Assembly: GCA_946415375.1 (NCBI GenBank) | Contig: CAMKSF010000015.1 | Location: 1-38,133 of the forward strand | Reading direction: 5' to 3' | From: an uncultured Clostridia bacterium | GTDB lineage: Bacteria; Bacillota; Clostridia; TANB77; CAG-508 | Length of the DNA stretch: 38,133 nucleotides | Program-made: the position numbers and the translations under genes | Shown: piece after piece, positions 22,413-30,735 of the stretch | Numbering within the stretch: the first letter of the stretch is position 1 | How the letters are laid out: each line of letters starts with the position of its first letter | The notes under the pieces: generated by a model | What the model was told of the DNA's origin: nothing | The model's database searches: none | The model's input: the letters and a program-made list of their open reading frames with translations, nothing else

Positions 22413-24479
22413 ATGGCAGATAAGTTAATTATAGTTGAATCACCTGCAAAGGCTAATACAATAAAAAAGTTTTTAGGTGGAAGTACAAAGGTTGTAGCAT
22501 CTATGGGACATATTAGAGATTTACCTAAATCAAAACTTGGTGTAGATGTTGAAAAAGATTTTGAACCAGAATATATAAACATTAGAGGAAAAGGAGATTT
22601 AATTAAAGAACTAAAAAAAGATGCAAAAGATGCAAAAACAATATTTTTAGCATCAGACCCTGACCGTGAAGGAGAAGCGATTGCGTGGCATTTAGCAAAA
22701 ATATTAGAAGATGATAAAGAAAAAATTACAAGAGTTACATTTAATGAAATAACAAAAAATGCAGTAAAAAAAGCTCTTGATAATTCAAGAAATATAGATT
22801 TAAACCTAGTAGATGCACAACAAGCAAGAAGAGTATTAGACAGAATAGTAGGATACAAAATGAGTCCAGTTCTTTGGAAAAAAGTAAAAAGAGGTTTATC
22901 AGCAGGAAGAGTACAATCAGTTGCAGTAAGACTTATATGTGAAAGAGAAGAAGAAATTGAAAATTTTTTACCAGAAGAATATTGGAACCTTTATGCAACT
23001 TTATTAGATGAAAAATCAAATACAGAATTTCAAGCTAAACTTGCAAATATGAACGATAAGAAGATAGAAATTCATTCAAAAGAAGACATGGATGCAATTT
23101 TAGAAGATTTAAAAGGTACAAGATATATTGTTACAGAGGTAAAAAAAGGTGAAAAGAAAAGAACACCAGCACCGCCATTTACAACAAGTACTATGCAACA
23201 AGAAGCATCTAGAAAGATTAATTTCTCATTGAAGAAAACGATGAGTGTTGCTCAAACTCTTTATGAAGGAGTAAAATTACCTGAAGGACATACAGGATTA
23301 ATTACATACATGAGAACAGATTCTACAAGAATTTCAGAAGAAGCAAGAGCAGCAGCTAAAAAGCATATAACAGAAAACTATGGAGAAAACTATTACGAAA
23401 ACAGATATTATAGAACAAATAAAGATGCTCAAGATGCACATGAGGCAATTAGACCAGCACATATAGAATTAAGGCCAGAAGAAATAAAACAATTTTTAAC
23501 AAATGACCAATATAAGCTATATAGATTAATATATAATAGATTTATGGCAAGTCAAATGGCACCAGCTATTTTTGATACTATGTCAGTAAACATCAAAGCA
23601 AATGACTATGATTTTAAAGCAAATGGACAGACATTAAAATTTAAAGGTTTCATGACTTTATATGTAGAAGGATCAGATAAAAAAGAAGATGATGAAGAAG
23701 GAATACTTCCTGCATTAGAAGAAGGACAAAGAGTTACTAAAAAGAAATTGGACCCAAAACAAAGTTTTACAGAGCCACCTCCAAGATATACAGAAGCAAG
23801 TTTAGTTAAGGCTTTAGAAGAAAAGGGAATAGGAAGACCAAGTACATATTCGCCAACTATAACTACAATAATTGAAAGAAGATATATAGAAAAAGAACAA
23901 AAACAATTAGTTCCTACAGAACTTGGAAAAGTTGTAAACAAATTATTAGTAGAAAACTTTAGTGACATTATAAATGTTGAGTTTACAGCTGATGTAGAAT
24001 CTAGATTTGATAAAATAGCAGAAGGAAATGAAAAATGGAAAGATGTAATTAGAGAATTCTATGGACCGTTTATTAAAGAGGTTGAAAAAGTTGAGAAGGA
24101 ACTTGAACATGTAGAGTTAACCTATGAAGAATCTGATGTGGTTTGTGAACTTTGTGGAAGAAAAATGGTATATAAATATGGAAGATTTGGGAAATTTTTA
24201 GCTTGCCCGGGATATCCAGAATGCAAGAATGTAAAATCAATTATAAACTATATAGACATTCCTTGTCCAGTATGCAAAGCTAAAGTTATTGAGAAAAAGA
24301 CAAGACGAGGAAAAAAATTCTATGTATGTGAAAATGGACCAGATAATTGTAATTATATTTCATGGAATAAACCAAAAGTTGGAGAAAAGTGGACTCCTGA
24401 AATGGAAAAAGAGACAAACAAGAAAAAAGCAACAAAGAGAAGAACAAGAAAAAGAAAAACTACATCAAAGAAAAAATAA
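22413..24479 (+). CDS. topA: DNA topoisomerase I
   Basis: A type IA topoisomerase that relaxes negative supercoils. The 688-residue protein starts with the Toprim domain (LIIVESPAKANTIKKFLG, about 5-22; DPDREGEAIAWHL near 87-99). The catalytic tyrosine is Tyr299 in GLITYMRTDSTRIS. PPRYTEASLVKALEEKGIGRPSTY follows in the later core. The C-terminal part has two zinc-ribbon-like modules with Cys clusters (CELCGRKM...CPGYPEC and CPVCKAK...CENGPDNC), then a Lys/Arg-rich tail. This is the standard Firmicute form. AAGGAG lies 8 bases before the ATG. It stands alone with its own promoter; a GGGACAGT hairpin follows. Confidence 0.97.
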   Translation: MADKLIIVESPAKANTIKKFLGGSTKVVASMGHIRDLPKSKLGVDVEKDFEPEYINIRGKGDLIKELKKDAKDAKTIFLASDPDREGEAIAWHLAKILEDDKEKITRVTFNEITKNAVKKALDNSRNIDLNLVDAQQARRVLDRIVGYKMSPVLWKKVKRGLSAGRVQSVAVRLICEREEEIENFLPEEYWNLYATLLDEKSNTEFQAKLANMNDKKIEIHSKEDMDAILEDLKGTRYIVTEVKKGEKKRTPAPPFTTSTMQQEASRKINFSLKKTMSVAQTLYEGVKLPEGHTGLITYMRTDSTRISEEARAAAKKHITENYGENYYENRYYRTNKDAQDAHEAIRPAHIELRPEEIKQFLTNDQYKLYRLIYNRFMASQMAPAIFDTMSVNIKANDYDFKANGQTLKFKGFMTLYVEGSDKKEDDEEGILPALEEGQRVTKKKLDPKQSFTEPPPRYTEASLVKALEEKGIGRPSTYSPTITTIIERRYIEKEQKQLVPTELGKVVNKLLVENFSDIINVEFTADVESRFDKIAEGNEKWKDVIREFYGPFIKEVEKVEKELEHVELTYEESDVVCELCGRKMVYKYGRFGKFLACPGYPECKNVKSIINYIDIPCPVCKAKVIEKKTRRGKKFYVCENGPDNCNYISWNKPKVGEKWTPEMEKETNKKKATKRRTRKRKTTSKKK

Positions 24480-24490
24480 TTAAGTAAAAA

Positions 24491-24518
24491 GGGACAGTAT
24501 CAAATAAGGAACTGTCCC
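24491..24518. repeat. GGGACAGT stem-loop after topA
   Basis: GGGACAGT (24491-24498) pairs exactly with ACTGTCCC (24511-24518) around a 12-base loop. The T-run expected of a terminator is weak (ATTATTAAA). The GGGACAG/CTGTCCC form recalls short dispersed palindromes seen in clostridial genomes; that comparison is from memory. It may also serve as the end of the topA transcript. Confidence 0.6.
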
Positions 24519-24538
24519 ATTATTAAAAAGGAGCAAAT

Positions 24539-25372
24539 ATGTACAAATATATTTTTATAGATTTAGATGGAACTTTACTAAATGATAAAAAAGAAATTTC
24601 AGAAGAAAATATAAAATGGCTAAACAGAGCATACAAAGAAAAAGGTATAACATCTATTATTACAACAGGGAGACTACTAGGATATGTAGAAAAACTATAT
24701 AGTAGATATAATTGTTCATTTGGAGATATTATTATTGCTTCTAATGGTGCAATAATAAAAAATATAAAAACACAGGAATACATAAACAAAGATGTATTAA
24801 CAAATGAAGAAATGAAATATTTAAGAAGTATTTATTTGGAAGAAAATTTAGAATACATTATGATTTATACAGAAAAAGAAATATTTAGAGAGGGGGAAGA
24901 TAAAACTTCTTTAGAAACAGATAAAATATATGTGGAAAATATAGAAGAATTCTTAAATAGTAATCCTGAAACGTTATCTACTATATGTATAATTTCTGGT
25001 CAAGAAAAAGAATTAAATAAAGCAATTAAAAGAATAGAGTCATATCAAAGTATTGATAACTCTCCAATTAGCGAATATATACAAAAAGTAAATAATTTTG
25101 AAATTAGAGCTAAGTATATTGATGTTATGAAAAAAGGTGTAAATAAGAAAAATGCTGTTAAAAAAGTAATGGATACATTGGGAATAAATCATGATGAAAT
25201 AATTGTAATAGGAGATGGAGGAAATGATTTGCCAATGTTTGAATACGCTAAACTAAGAATTGCTATGAGAAATGGAAGTGACGCGTTAAAACAAAAGGCA
25301 GATTATATAACAGATACAAATAATAATGATGGAGTTGCTAAAGCTATAAAAAAACTTATTTTTAATGAATAA
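24539..25372 (+). CDS. Cof-type HAD-IIB family phosphatase
   Basis: A 277-residue haloacid-dehalogenase phosphatase of the Cof subfamily, which act on sugar phosphates or flavin and nucleotide phosphates. Motif I is FIDLDGTLL (nucleophile Asp8), motif II is the Thr in SIITTGR, and motif IV is VIGDGGNDLPMF near residue 220, with the conserved Lys (KKNAVKK) about 15 residues before. The cap between about residues 85 and 190 is of the C2 type. GGAG lies 5 bases before the ATG. The gene follows topA by 59 bases and its own terminator follows; the substrate cannot be told. Confidence 0.9.
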   Translation: MYKYIFIDLDGTLLNDKKEISEENIKWLNRAYKEKGITSIITTGRLLGYVEKLYSRYNCSFGDIIIASNGAIIKNIKTQEYINKDVLTNEEMKYLRSIYLEENLEYIMIYTEKEIFREGEDKTSLETDKIYVENIEEFLNSNPETLSTICIISGQEKELNKAIKRIESYQSIDNSPISEYIQKVNNFEIRAKYIDVMKKGVNKKNAVKKVMDTLGINHDEIIVIGDGGNDLPMFEYAKLRIAMRNGSDALKQKADYITDTNNNDGVAKAIKKLIFNE

Positions 25373-25383
25373 AATATAATTAT

Positions 25384-25420
25384 TGGATGATTCTAAAGAA
25401 GAATTATCCATTCTTTTTTT
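25384..25420 (+). terminator. Intrinsic terminator after the HAD gene
   Basis: TGGATGATTC (25384-25393) pairs with GAATTATCCA (25401-25410, one G-U) and is followed by TTCTTTTTTT. Confidence 0.85.
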
Positions 25421-25422
25421 AC

Positions 25423-25451
25423 TTGATATTTTTGAATAGATGTAGTAAAAT
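25423..25451 (+). promoter_or_regulatory. Promoter of yqeY-pcrA
   Basis: TTGATA (25423-25428), a 17-base spacer and TAAAAT (25446-25451), directly after the preceding terminator. Confidence 0.7.
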
Positions 25452-25476
25452 ATACAAAGTGAAAGGAGAGATAAAT

Positions 25477-25917
25477 ATGTTAAAAGAAAAGTTATTAGAA
25501 GATTTAAAAATATCTATGAGAGATAAAAATGTAGTTAGAAAAAATACAGTTCAGATGGTAAGAGCTGCTATTTTACAAATAGAAAAAGACACAGGTAGTG
25601 TTGTTGATGATGAAAAAATAATTGATATTATTGCAAAAGAAATGAAAAAGAAAAAAGATGCAATGGCAGATTTTGAAAAAGCTGCAAGACAAGATTTGAT
25701 AGACCAAACCAATGAAGAGATGAAAGTATTAGAAGAATATCTTCCAAAACAATTATCAAGAGAAGAGATAAAAGAAGTAGTTTCAAAAATCATATCAGAC
25801 ATAGGTGCAACTTCTATGAAAGATATGGGAATTGTTATGAAAGAATCAAAATCTGCAATTGGAGCAGGAGCAGATGGAAAAACAATAAATGAAGTTGTAA
25901 AAGAATTATTAGGATAA
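25477..25917 (+). CDS. yqeY: GatB/YqeY domain-containing protein
   Basis: A 146-residue stand-alone YqeY protein. The fold matches the tail domain of GatB, the tRNA-dependent amidotransferase subunit, but the role of free YqeY is not settled. Typical stretches are LLEDLKISMRDKNVVRKNTVQMVRAAI, FEKAARQDLIDQTNEEMKVLEEYLPKQLS and IGAGADGKTINEVVKELL. Start: ATG 25477 after AAAGGAGAG. A longer in-frame reading from 25387 is rejected because it begins inside the preceding terminator and upstream of the promoter. pcrA follows 10 bases after the stop, so the two form an operon. Confidence 0.93.
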   Translation: MLKEKLLEDLKISMRDKNVVRKNTVQMVRAAILQIEKDTGSVVDDEKIIDIIAKEMKKKKDAMADFEKAARQDLIDQTNEEMKVLEEYLPKQLSREEIKEVVSKIISDIGATSMKDMGIVMKESKSAIGAGADGKTINEVVKELLG

Positions 25918-25927
25918 GGAGCAAATA

Positions 25928-28276
25928 ATGCAAGAGATATTAAAAGGACTAAATGATAAACAATATGAAGCTGTAATTAATACAGAAGGACCATGCTTGG
26001 TAATAGCTGGAGCAGGAAGTGGAAAAACTAAAGTTTTAACACATAAAGTTGCATATTTAATGCAAGAAAAAAATGTAGCGCCATGGAATATATTAGCTAT
26101 AACATTTACAAACAAAGCTGCAAATGAAATGAAAGAAAGAGTTGCAAAACTTGTTGGAGAACAAGCAAAAGATTTGTGGATGGGAACATTCCACTCTATT
26201 TGTGTTAGAATTTTAAGAAGTCATATAGACAAAATCGGATTTGACACGTCTTTTATAATATTTGATACATCAGATCAAAGAACAATGATAAAAAGATGTC
26301 TTAAAGAATTAGATATAGATGACAAAATGTTTACAGAAAGAAGTGTACAGTCTGAAATTAGTAATGCAAAAAATGAAATGCTTGAACCAGATCAGTATTC
26401 ATTAAGAGCAAAAGGAGATTTTAGAAAAGAAAAAATCGCAGAGATTTATGAAAAATACCAAAAAAATCTAAAAGAAAATAACGCAATAGATTTTGATGAT
26501 ATTATAAATTATACAATAAAGATACTAAATGAAAATCCAGAAATAAAAGAATATTATTCAAATAAGTTTAAATATGTTTTAGTAGATGAGTATCAAGATA
26601 CAAATAAAGCTCAATTTACGTTAGTTAAGTTATTGGCTGAAAACAATGGAAATATTACTGTTGTAGGTGATAACGATCAGGGAATTTATTCATTTAGAGG
26701 TGCAGATATTTCAAATATTTTGAATTTTGAAAGAGATTTTAAAAACTCTAAAATTATAAAGCTAGAACAGAATTATAGATGTACAGGAAACATTTTAAAA
26801 ATCGCAAATTCAGTTATAAAAAACAATGAAACAAAATATGAAAAGAAATTATGGACAGAAAATGAAATCGGAAGATTACCTAAGATATATTCTGCAGAAA
26901 ATGAATATGATGAAGGGAATTATATCGTAGAACAGATAGAACATTTAAGAAGACAAGAAGATTTAAAATATTCTGACTTTGCTGTACTATATAGAATGAA
27001 TACACAATCAAGAGCAATAGAGCAGATTTTAGGAAGAGAAGGAATTCCATACAAGGTTGTTGGAGGATTAAAGTTCTTTGAAAGAAAAGAGATTAAAGAT
27101 ATTATTTCATACTTAAGATTAATCCAAAATCCTATGGACAATTTAAGTCTTACAAGAATAATAAATGAACCAAAACGTGGAATAGGAAAAACAAGCTTAG
27201 ACAAAATACAAGATTTAGCAGTAGAAAACGAAACATCTATGTATGAGATAATAAAAAATTCAGATCAATATGGTCTAAATAGAGTATTCTTAAATTCTAG
27301 AGAATTTGTAAATGCAATTGAAGAATTGCGTGCTAAAAAGGATGAATTAATAATATCAGAACTTGTAAAACTAACATTAAAGAAAACAGGGTATACAAAA
27401 TCTTTAGAAGATGAAAAAACAATAGAAGCAGAAAACAGAATAGAAAACCTAGAAGAATTTTTAACAGTTGCAATGGAGTTTGAAAAAGAAGAAGTAGATA
27501 ATTCATTAGAGAATTTCTTACAAGGAATGACACTTTCTTCAGATATAGATAATGTAGATGATGCAGAAGAGTCTGTTACACTTATGACATTACATAGTGC
27601 AAAAGGCCTTGAATTTCCAGTTGTATTTTTAGTAGGAATGGAAGAAGGAATATTTCCAGGATACAAATCAATAGGAGAAGAATCAGCTTTAGAAGAAGAA
27701 AGAAGATTATGCTATGTTGGAATAACTAGAGCAAAACAAAATTTGTTTTTAACATGTAGTAAGCAACGTACAATGTTTGGATCAACAAGTTGTAACCAAA
27801 TTTCAAGATTTGTAAAAGAAATACCAGAAGAACTATTGGATGGAGCAGAAGATGTATTTGGAGGAGGAAACAGAGATAGTTTTGATGATATGGTTTCAAG
27901 AAGCGGAAAGGTATATGGAAATAAATCTTTTGGAGATAGTGGATTTTCATGGAACTATGGAAATGGCAATGGAAGTATTAAAACAACAAAAATTGGAGAA
28001 GTAGCTTCGTCAATTAGTAAATCTGCATCAAGTGGAATTGCATCTTTTGGAAGAACAGCAGAAAGTTTCTTAAATGGTTTAGCTAATAAGTCTGCTAAAA
28101 AAGTAGTTGATTTATCTGGGTATGATGCAGGAGTTAAGGTATATCACAAAAAATTTGGTGAAGGAATTATTACAAAAACTGAACCAGAAGGTGATGACTT
28201 AAAAGTTGATATTGATTTTGAAAAATTTGGACACAAGAGATTAATGGCAAAGTTTTCTAATCTAGAGATAATATAA
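25928..28276 (+). CDS. pcrA: ATP-dependent DNA helicase PcrA (UvrD/Rep family)
   Basis: A superfamily 1A 3'-5' helicase that acts in repair, removes RecA and drives rolling-circle replication. The 782-residue protein has the Q motif (LNDKQYEAV), Walker A AGAGSGKT at 27-34, FTNKAANEMKERV, Walker B with Asp220-Glu221 in VDEYQDTN, GDNDQGIYSFRGAD, LEQNYRCTGN, LMTLHSAKGLEFPVVF and EEERRLCYVGITRAK. A linker with many Ser, Gly and Asp residues (about 640-725) leads to a PcrA-type Tudor domain that binds RNA polymerase (about 735-782, VYHKKFGEGIITKTE). The length is slightly above the 730 or so of Bacillus PcrA. TAAGGAG lies 7 bases before the ATG. Confidence 0.96.
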   Translation: MQEILKGLNDKQYEAVINTEGPCLVIAGAGSGKTKVLTHKVAYLMQEKNVAPWNILAITFTNKAANEMKERVAKLVGEQAKDLWMGTFHSICVRILRSHIDKIGFDTSFIIFDTSDQRTMIKRCLKELDIDDKMFTERSVQSEISNAKNEMLEPDQYSLRAKGDFRKEKIAEIYEKYQKNLKENNAIDFDDIINYTIKILNENPEIKEYYSNKFKYVLVDEYQDTNKAQFTLVKLLAENNGNITVVGDNDQGIYSFRGADISNILNFERDFKNSKIIKLEQNYRCTGNILKIANSVIKNNETKYEKKLWTENEIGRLPKIYSAENEYDEGNYIVEQIEHLRRQEDLKYSDFAVLYRMNTQSRAIEQILGREGIPYKVVGGLKFFERKEIKDIISYLRLIQNPMDNLSLTRIINEPKRGIGKTSLDKIQDLAVENETSMYEIIKNSDQYGLNRVFLNSREFVNAIEELRAKKDELIISELVKLTLKKTGYTKSLEDEKTIEAENRIENLEEFLTVAMEFEKEEVDNSLENFLQGMTLSSDIDNVDDAEESVTLMTLHSAKGLEFPVVFLVGMEEGIFPGYKSIGEESALEEERRLCYVGITRAKQNLFLTCSKQRTMFGSTSCNQISRFVKEIPEELLDGAEDVFGGGNRDSFDDMVSRSGKVYGNKSFGDSGFSWNYGNGNGSIKTTKIGEVASSISKSASSGIASFGRTAESFLNGLANKSAKKVVDLSGYDAGVKVYHKKFGEGIITKTEPEGDDLKVDIDFEKFGHKRLMAKFSNLEII

Positions 28277-28298
28277 AAATATTATAATATAAATAAAC

Positions 28299-28327
28299 TA
28301 AGAGGAGTAGATTTTCTACTCCTCTTA
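28299..28327. terminator. Bidirectional hairpin, contains the stop of the minus-strand gene
   Basis: TAAGAGGAGTAGA (28299-28311) and TCTACTCCTCTTA (28315-28327) are perfect complements with a 3-base loop. The right arm includes the stop codon of the minus-strand gene at 28325-28327. Flanking T-runs are weak in both directions. Confidence 0.8.
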
Positions 28328-29194
28328 TTCTCTTGAATCATTATCGGAATATTTAGATATTAATTCTTGTGCTTCGTCATGTAGTTCATCTAAAGAATGT
28401 GATGTAGGTTCTTCTTTTTTGTCGAAGTCTGGAAGTGCATAAAACTTAATTGGATTTTTTTCTGATAAAACTTTATATTCCTCAATTAGCTTTTCTTTAA
28501 GTTTAGGAATTAAATCTGCAAATCCTAATTTTTCAAAGTCAGGAATAACATTTTCTTTTATTAATCCAGGAACAACCGAAGGATCATATTCTTTACTTAT
28601 TATGTATTGTACAACATTATCAACAATATTATCTTTTAAATTGTATTTTTCCAATTTAGTATTAGATTCTTTATATTGTTCAATATGCGAATTTAATTCA
28701 TTAATAATGTCCGAACCATTTTCTTGAGAATTTCTATTACTTGGAAATAATGAATTCCATAATCTTGAAAAATATGCTGTTATAGGATTTTCCTTTTTTG
28801 AAGCAGTTAATGCTTTATTTTTGGTAGATAGCTCTGTATTCAGTTGATGAGCAAATTTAGATAAATCGTTAATAGGATTAAAACACATATCATATAAACC
28901 AGTTCTAATTGCCTCACCAACAAAAGAACTAAGTAACATATTATCATAATATGCTCCTTCTTTGTTAACACGACTTGTATAAAAAGATAATCCTTTTTCC
29001 TCAAATGCATGTTGAAGCTCAAATATTTTATTATTAAGTGTTATCCCTATGTTTGGAATATCTACATCTGTATAGTCACCAAAATTCTCTGAAAGCATTT
29101 GCCTTAAATCATTTCCTAAATCTATTATTTTTTCTACTATTGTATTTTTTAAATCTTTAAATTGTGTATCAATTTGCAGTTCTTGATTATTCAT
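28325..29194 (-). CDS. Unrecognised 289-aa protein
   Basis: Not recognised. A hydrophilic, mostly helical protein beginning MNNQELQIDTQFKDLKN, with no signal peptide. There is one semi-hydrophobic segment around NPITAYFSRLWNSLF (about residues 153-167) and several heptad-like stretches that may be coiled coil (about 180-210 and 240-275). The start is set at ATG 29194: the sequence GGAGTTGGTGA lies upstream, with its GGTGA part 5 bases from the ATG, a spacing like that of aspS. In-frame TTG and GTG codons inside this stretch are less likely. Its promoter lies back to back with that of the unknown gene at 29363, so the two may be linked in function. It ends inside a bidirectional hairpin. Confidence 0.7.
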   Translation of the reverse strand: MNNQELQIDTQFKDLKNTIVEKIIDLGNDLRQMLSENFGDYTDVDIPNIGITLNNKIFELQHAFEEKGLSFYTSRVNKEGAYYDNMLLSSFVGEAIRTGLYDMCFNPINDLSKFAHQLNTELSTKNKALTASKKENPITAYFSRLWNSLFPSNRNSQENGSDIINELNSHIEQYKESNTKLEKYNLKDNIVDNVVQYIISKEYDPSVVPGLIKENVIPDFEKLGFADLIPKLKEKLIEEYKVLSEKNPIKFYALPDFDKKEEPTSHSLDELHDEAQELISKYSDNDSRE

Positions 29195-29219
29195 TTTTAT
29201 CACCAACTCCTTTTTTATT

Positions 29220-29248
29220 ATTATAACAAAATATAAAACTAAGCGCAA
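29220..29248 (-). promoter_or_regulatory. Promoter of the 28325-29194 gene
   Basis: On the minus strand TTGCGC (29243-29248), a 17-base spacer and TATAAT (29220-29225), 26 bases before the start. Confidence 0.65.
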
Positions 29249-29305
29249 GGATAAATTACTTGATAAAATTTGAAAATAAGAGATAAGAGTTTAAAAGTAT
29301 AAGTA

Positions 29306-29334
29306 TTGATTTATTTTCAATTGTTTGATATAAT
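29306..29334 (+). promoter_or_regulatory. Promoter of the 29363-30136 gene
   Basis: TTGATT (29306-29311), a 17-base spacer and TATAAT (29329-29334) with an extended TGA before it, 29 bases before the start. The two -35 boxes of this divergent region are 57 bases apart. Confidence 0.75.
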
Positions 29335-29362
29335 TATATTAGTATAGAAAAAGGAGAAAGAA

Positions 29363-30136
29363 ATGAGTAAAGATAAAAAAAATAATAATAAATTTAGAAA
29401 GTTTTTAGCAAAAACATTTTTAAGAATAGGATTAGCATTAGCAGCAGTTATAGGAGTAAAGGGAGTAAAAGGAGAAATGAAGCAAATTGCTGATGCAAAT
29501 GCTATTAAAAAGGCTGCAGAATATGACGTAGGAAGGAGCTTTTCGGGTTTAAATGAAGAAAATATGACTTATTATGAAAAAGAGTATCTTGATTTATTAT
29601 ATGAAAAATATCCAAATTTAGATAGGCTAATAAATACAGATGATCCATCAATACAAAATAAAGAGTTTGCGAAAGATATGTATAATTTATATAAAATAGA
29701 TTGGGCTGGTGATGATTTAGATAAAATACCAGATTTTGACGTAGATAATTTAAGCATAATTACTGTAGATAGAATAGTATCACATGCTGATAGACTATTA
29801 TATGATTTTGGGGATGAAGAGAAAAAAATAAAAGAAACAACAAATGAAAAGAATAAAATGATTACAACTAAATATCTAAATACAAAGGAGGATAATACAA
29901 GGGCAAAAGAACTTGCTGATACAATATATGAATACCTTGCTGAAGAAAGAGGATTAGACGAAAATATTCCAACATCAGAACAATTAAATGAGTTGGTTGA
30001 TAGAGGCGATTCGGGAAATAGCCTTAGAGAGAGCATTAGATATGAAATTCAAGAAAATGAAGAAACTAAAGAAAAATATAATGAAGAAATAGATGTAAAA
30101 AATAATAAAGATATAGAAGCAGATGAGAGGGAGTAG
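29363..30136 (+). CDS. Unrecognised 257-aa membrane-anchored acidic protein
   Basis: Not recognised. The first 12 residues are Lys/Asn-rich; residues about 17-33 (TFLRIGLALAAVIGVKG) form a likely membrane helix or signal anchor. The rest is highly charged and acidic, with YEKEYLDLLYEKYPNLDRL and YNLYKIDWAGDDLDKIPDFD, and a Glu/Lys/Asn-rich tail from about residue 215. No catalytic motif is visible. AAAGGAGAAAG lies 6-9 bases before the ATG. It has its own extended -10 promoter and a terminator whose hairpin includes the stop codon. It is divergent from the unknown gene at 28325-29194 and lies next to two small spore-coat-like genes, which may hint at a sporulation link. Confidence 0.7.
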   Translation: MSKDKKNNNKFRKFLAKTFLRIGLALAAVIGVKGVKGEMKQIADANAIKKAAEYDVGRSFSGLNEENMTYYEKEYLDLLYEKYPNLDRLINTDDPSIQNKEFAKDMYNLYKIDWAGDDLDKIPDFDVDNLSIITVDRIVSHADRLLYDFGDEEKKIKETTNEKNKMITTKYLNTKEDNTRAKELADTIYEYLAEERGLDENIPTSEQLNELVDRGDSGNSLRESIRYEIQENEETKEKYNEEIDVKNNKDIEADERE

Positions 30137-30159
30137 TTTTACTCTTTCTTTTTTTTTTT
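30126..30159 (+). terminator. Intrinsic terminator overlapping a stop codon
   Basis: AGAGGGAGTA (30126-30135) pairs with TACTCTTTCT (30140-30149, including G-U pairs); a run of about 11 Ts ends at 30159. The stop codon TAG (30134-30136) lies in the hairpin. Confidence 0.85.
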
Positions 30160-30247
30160 ACAAAGAAATAAATAATAATAAAAATGCATAGAATTGAATT
30201 TTTTGAAAATAATAAATCAAGAAACTAAATGAAAGGAATGATTTATT

Positions 30248-30433
30248 ATGGCAGATTTAACAGAAGCAGAATTGCAAAACTTAAGACATCTAATAGGTTC
30301 ACACGAGACAAATTATCAAAAATTAAATACTTATTCTTCACAAGCTGTTGACCCACAAATAAAGCAAATATTTAATAAAGCAGCTCAGGATTCTCTAAAT
30401 ACAAAACAAAAATTAATGGGATTTTTAAATTAG
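30248..30433 (+). CDS. Small CotF-like spore coat protein (61 aa)
   Basis: A 61-residue helical protein, MADLTEAELQNLRHLIGSHE, with YQKLNTYSSQAVDPQIKQIFNKAAQDS. The layout of two helices joined by a D-P turn and the length match the small clostridial spore-coat proteins of the CotF-like, ferritin-half-like group, which are often paired. An AAAGGA site lies about 8-9 bases before the ATG. Just upstream, CATAGAATT at 30187-30195 loosely resembles a sporulation sigma factor -10 box, but no convincing -35 is present. It is followed by a second coat-like gene after 16 bases. Confidence 0.7.
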   Translation: MADLTEAELQNLRHLIGSHETNYQKLNTYSSQAVDPQIKQIFNKAAQDSLNTKQKLMGFLN

Positions 30434-30449
30434 AGGGGGGAGAATATGT

Positions 30450-30692
30450 ATGGATGAAAAAACAATGGTAAATGACATTTTAGAAGGAGTAAAAGCAGGA
30501 CTTACTGCATATCAAACAGCAATTTCCGAAACAGAAAATACAACTTTAAGACAAACATTTCAACAAATAAGAAATAGTGATGAAAGCTTTCAATATGAAT
30601 TATTTAAAGTTGCACAATCTAAAGGATATTATAAATCAGCTCAAAAGGCAACGCCAGCAGAAATAGGAAACTTAAAAAGCGAGCTACAATAA
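30450..30692 (+). CDS. Spore coat protein, CotF family (80 aa)
   Basis: An 80-residue protein starting MDEKTMVNDILEGVKAGLTAYQTAISETEN, which is the Coat-F domain pattern: a helix ending in NDILEGVKA, then TTLRQTFQQIRNSDESFQYELFKVAQSKGYYKSA. CotF-type proteins build the outer layers of the endospore. The start is ATG 30450 with the ribosome-binding site AGGGGGGAGA 8 bases before it; an earlier ATG at 30445 is out of frame and stops at once. With the 61-residue gene it forms a two-gene coat unit. The C terminus (about residues 62-80) is short and hydrophilic with Lys and Glu. Confidence 0.8.
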   Translation: MDEKTMVNDILEGVKAGLTAYQTAISETENTTLRQTFQQIRNSDESFQYELFKVAQSKGYYKSAQKATPAEIGNLKSELQ

Positions 30693-30694
30693 AT

Positions 30695-30735
30695 AAAAAA
30701 TAATATAGTCAAATTAAGAGACTATATTATTTTTT
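30695..30735. terminator. Bidirectional terminator, contains the minus-strand stop
   Basis: A 16-bp repeat: 30695-30710 (AAAAAATAATATAGTC) pairs with 30720-30735 (GACTATATTATTTTTT). The right arm includes the stop codon of the pseudouridine-synthase gene on the minus strand (30727-30729). A-runs and T-runs at both ends support use from both sides. Confidence 0.9.

Noticed and set aside
25387..25476. N-terminal extension of YqeY
   Set aside because: It would begin inside the preceding terminator, upstream of the yqeY promoter, and family members start at the ATG 25477.
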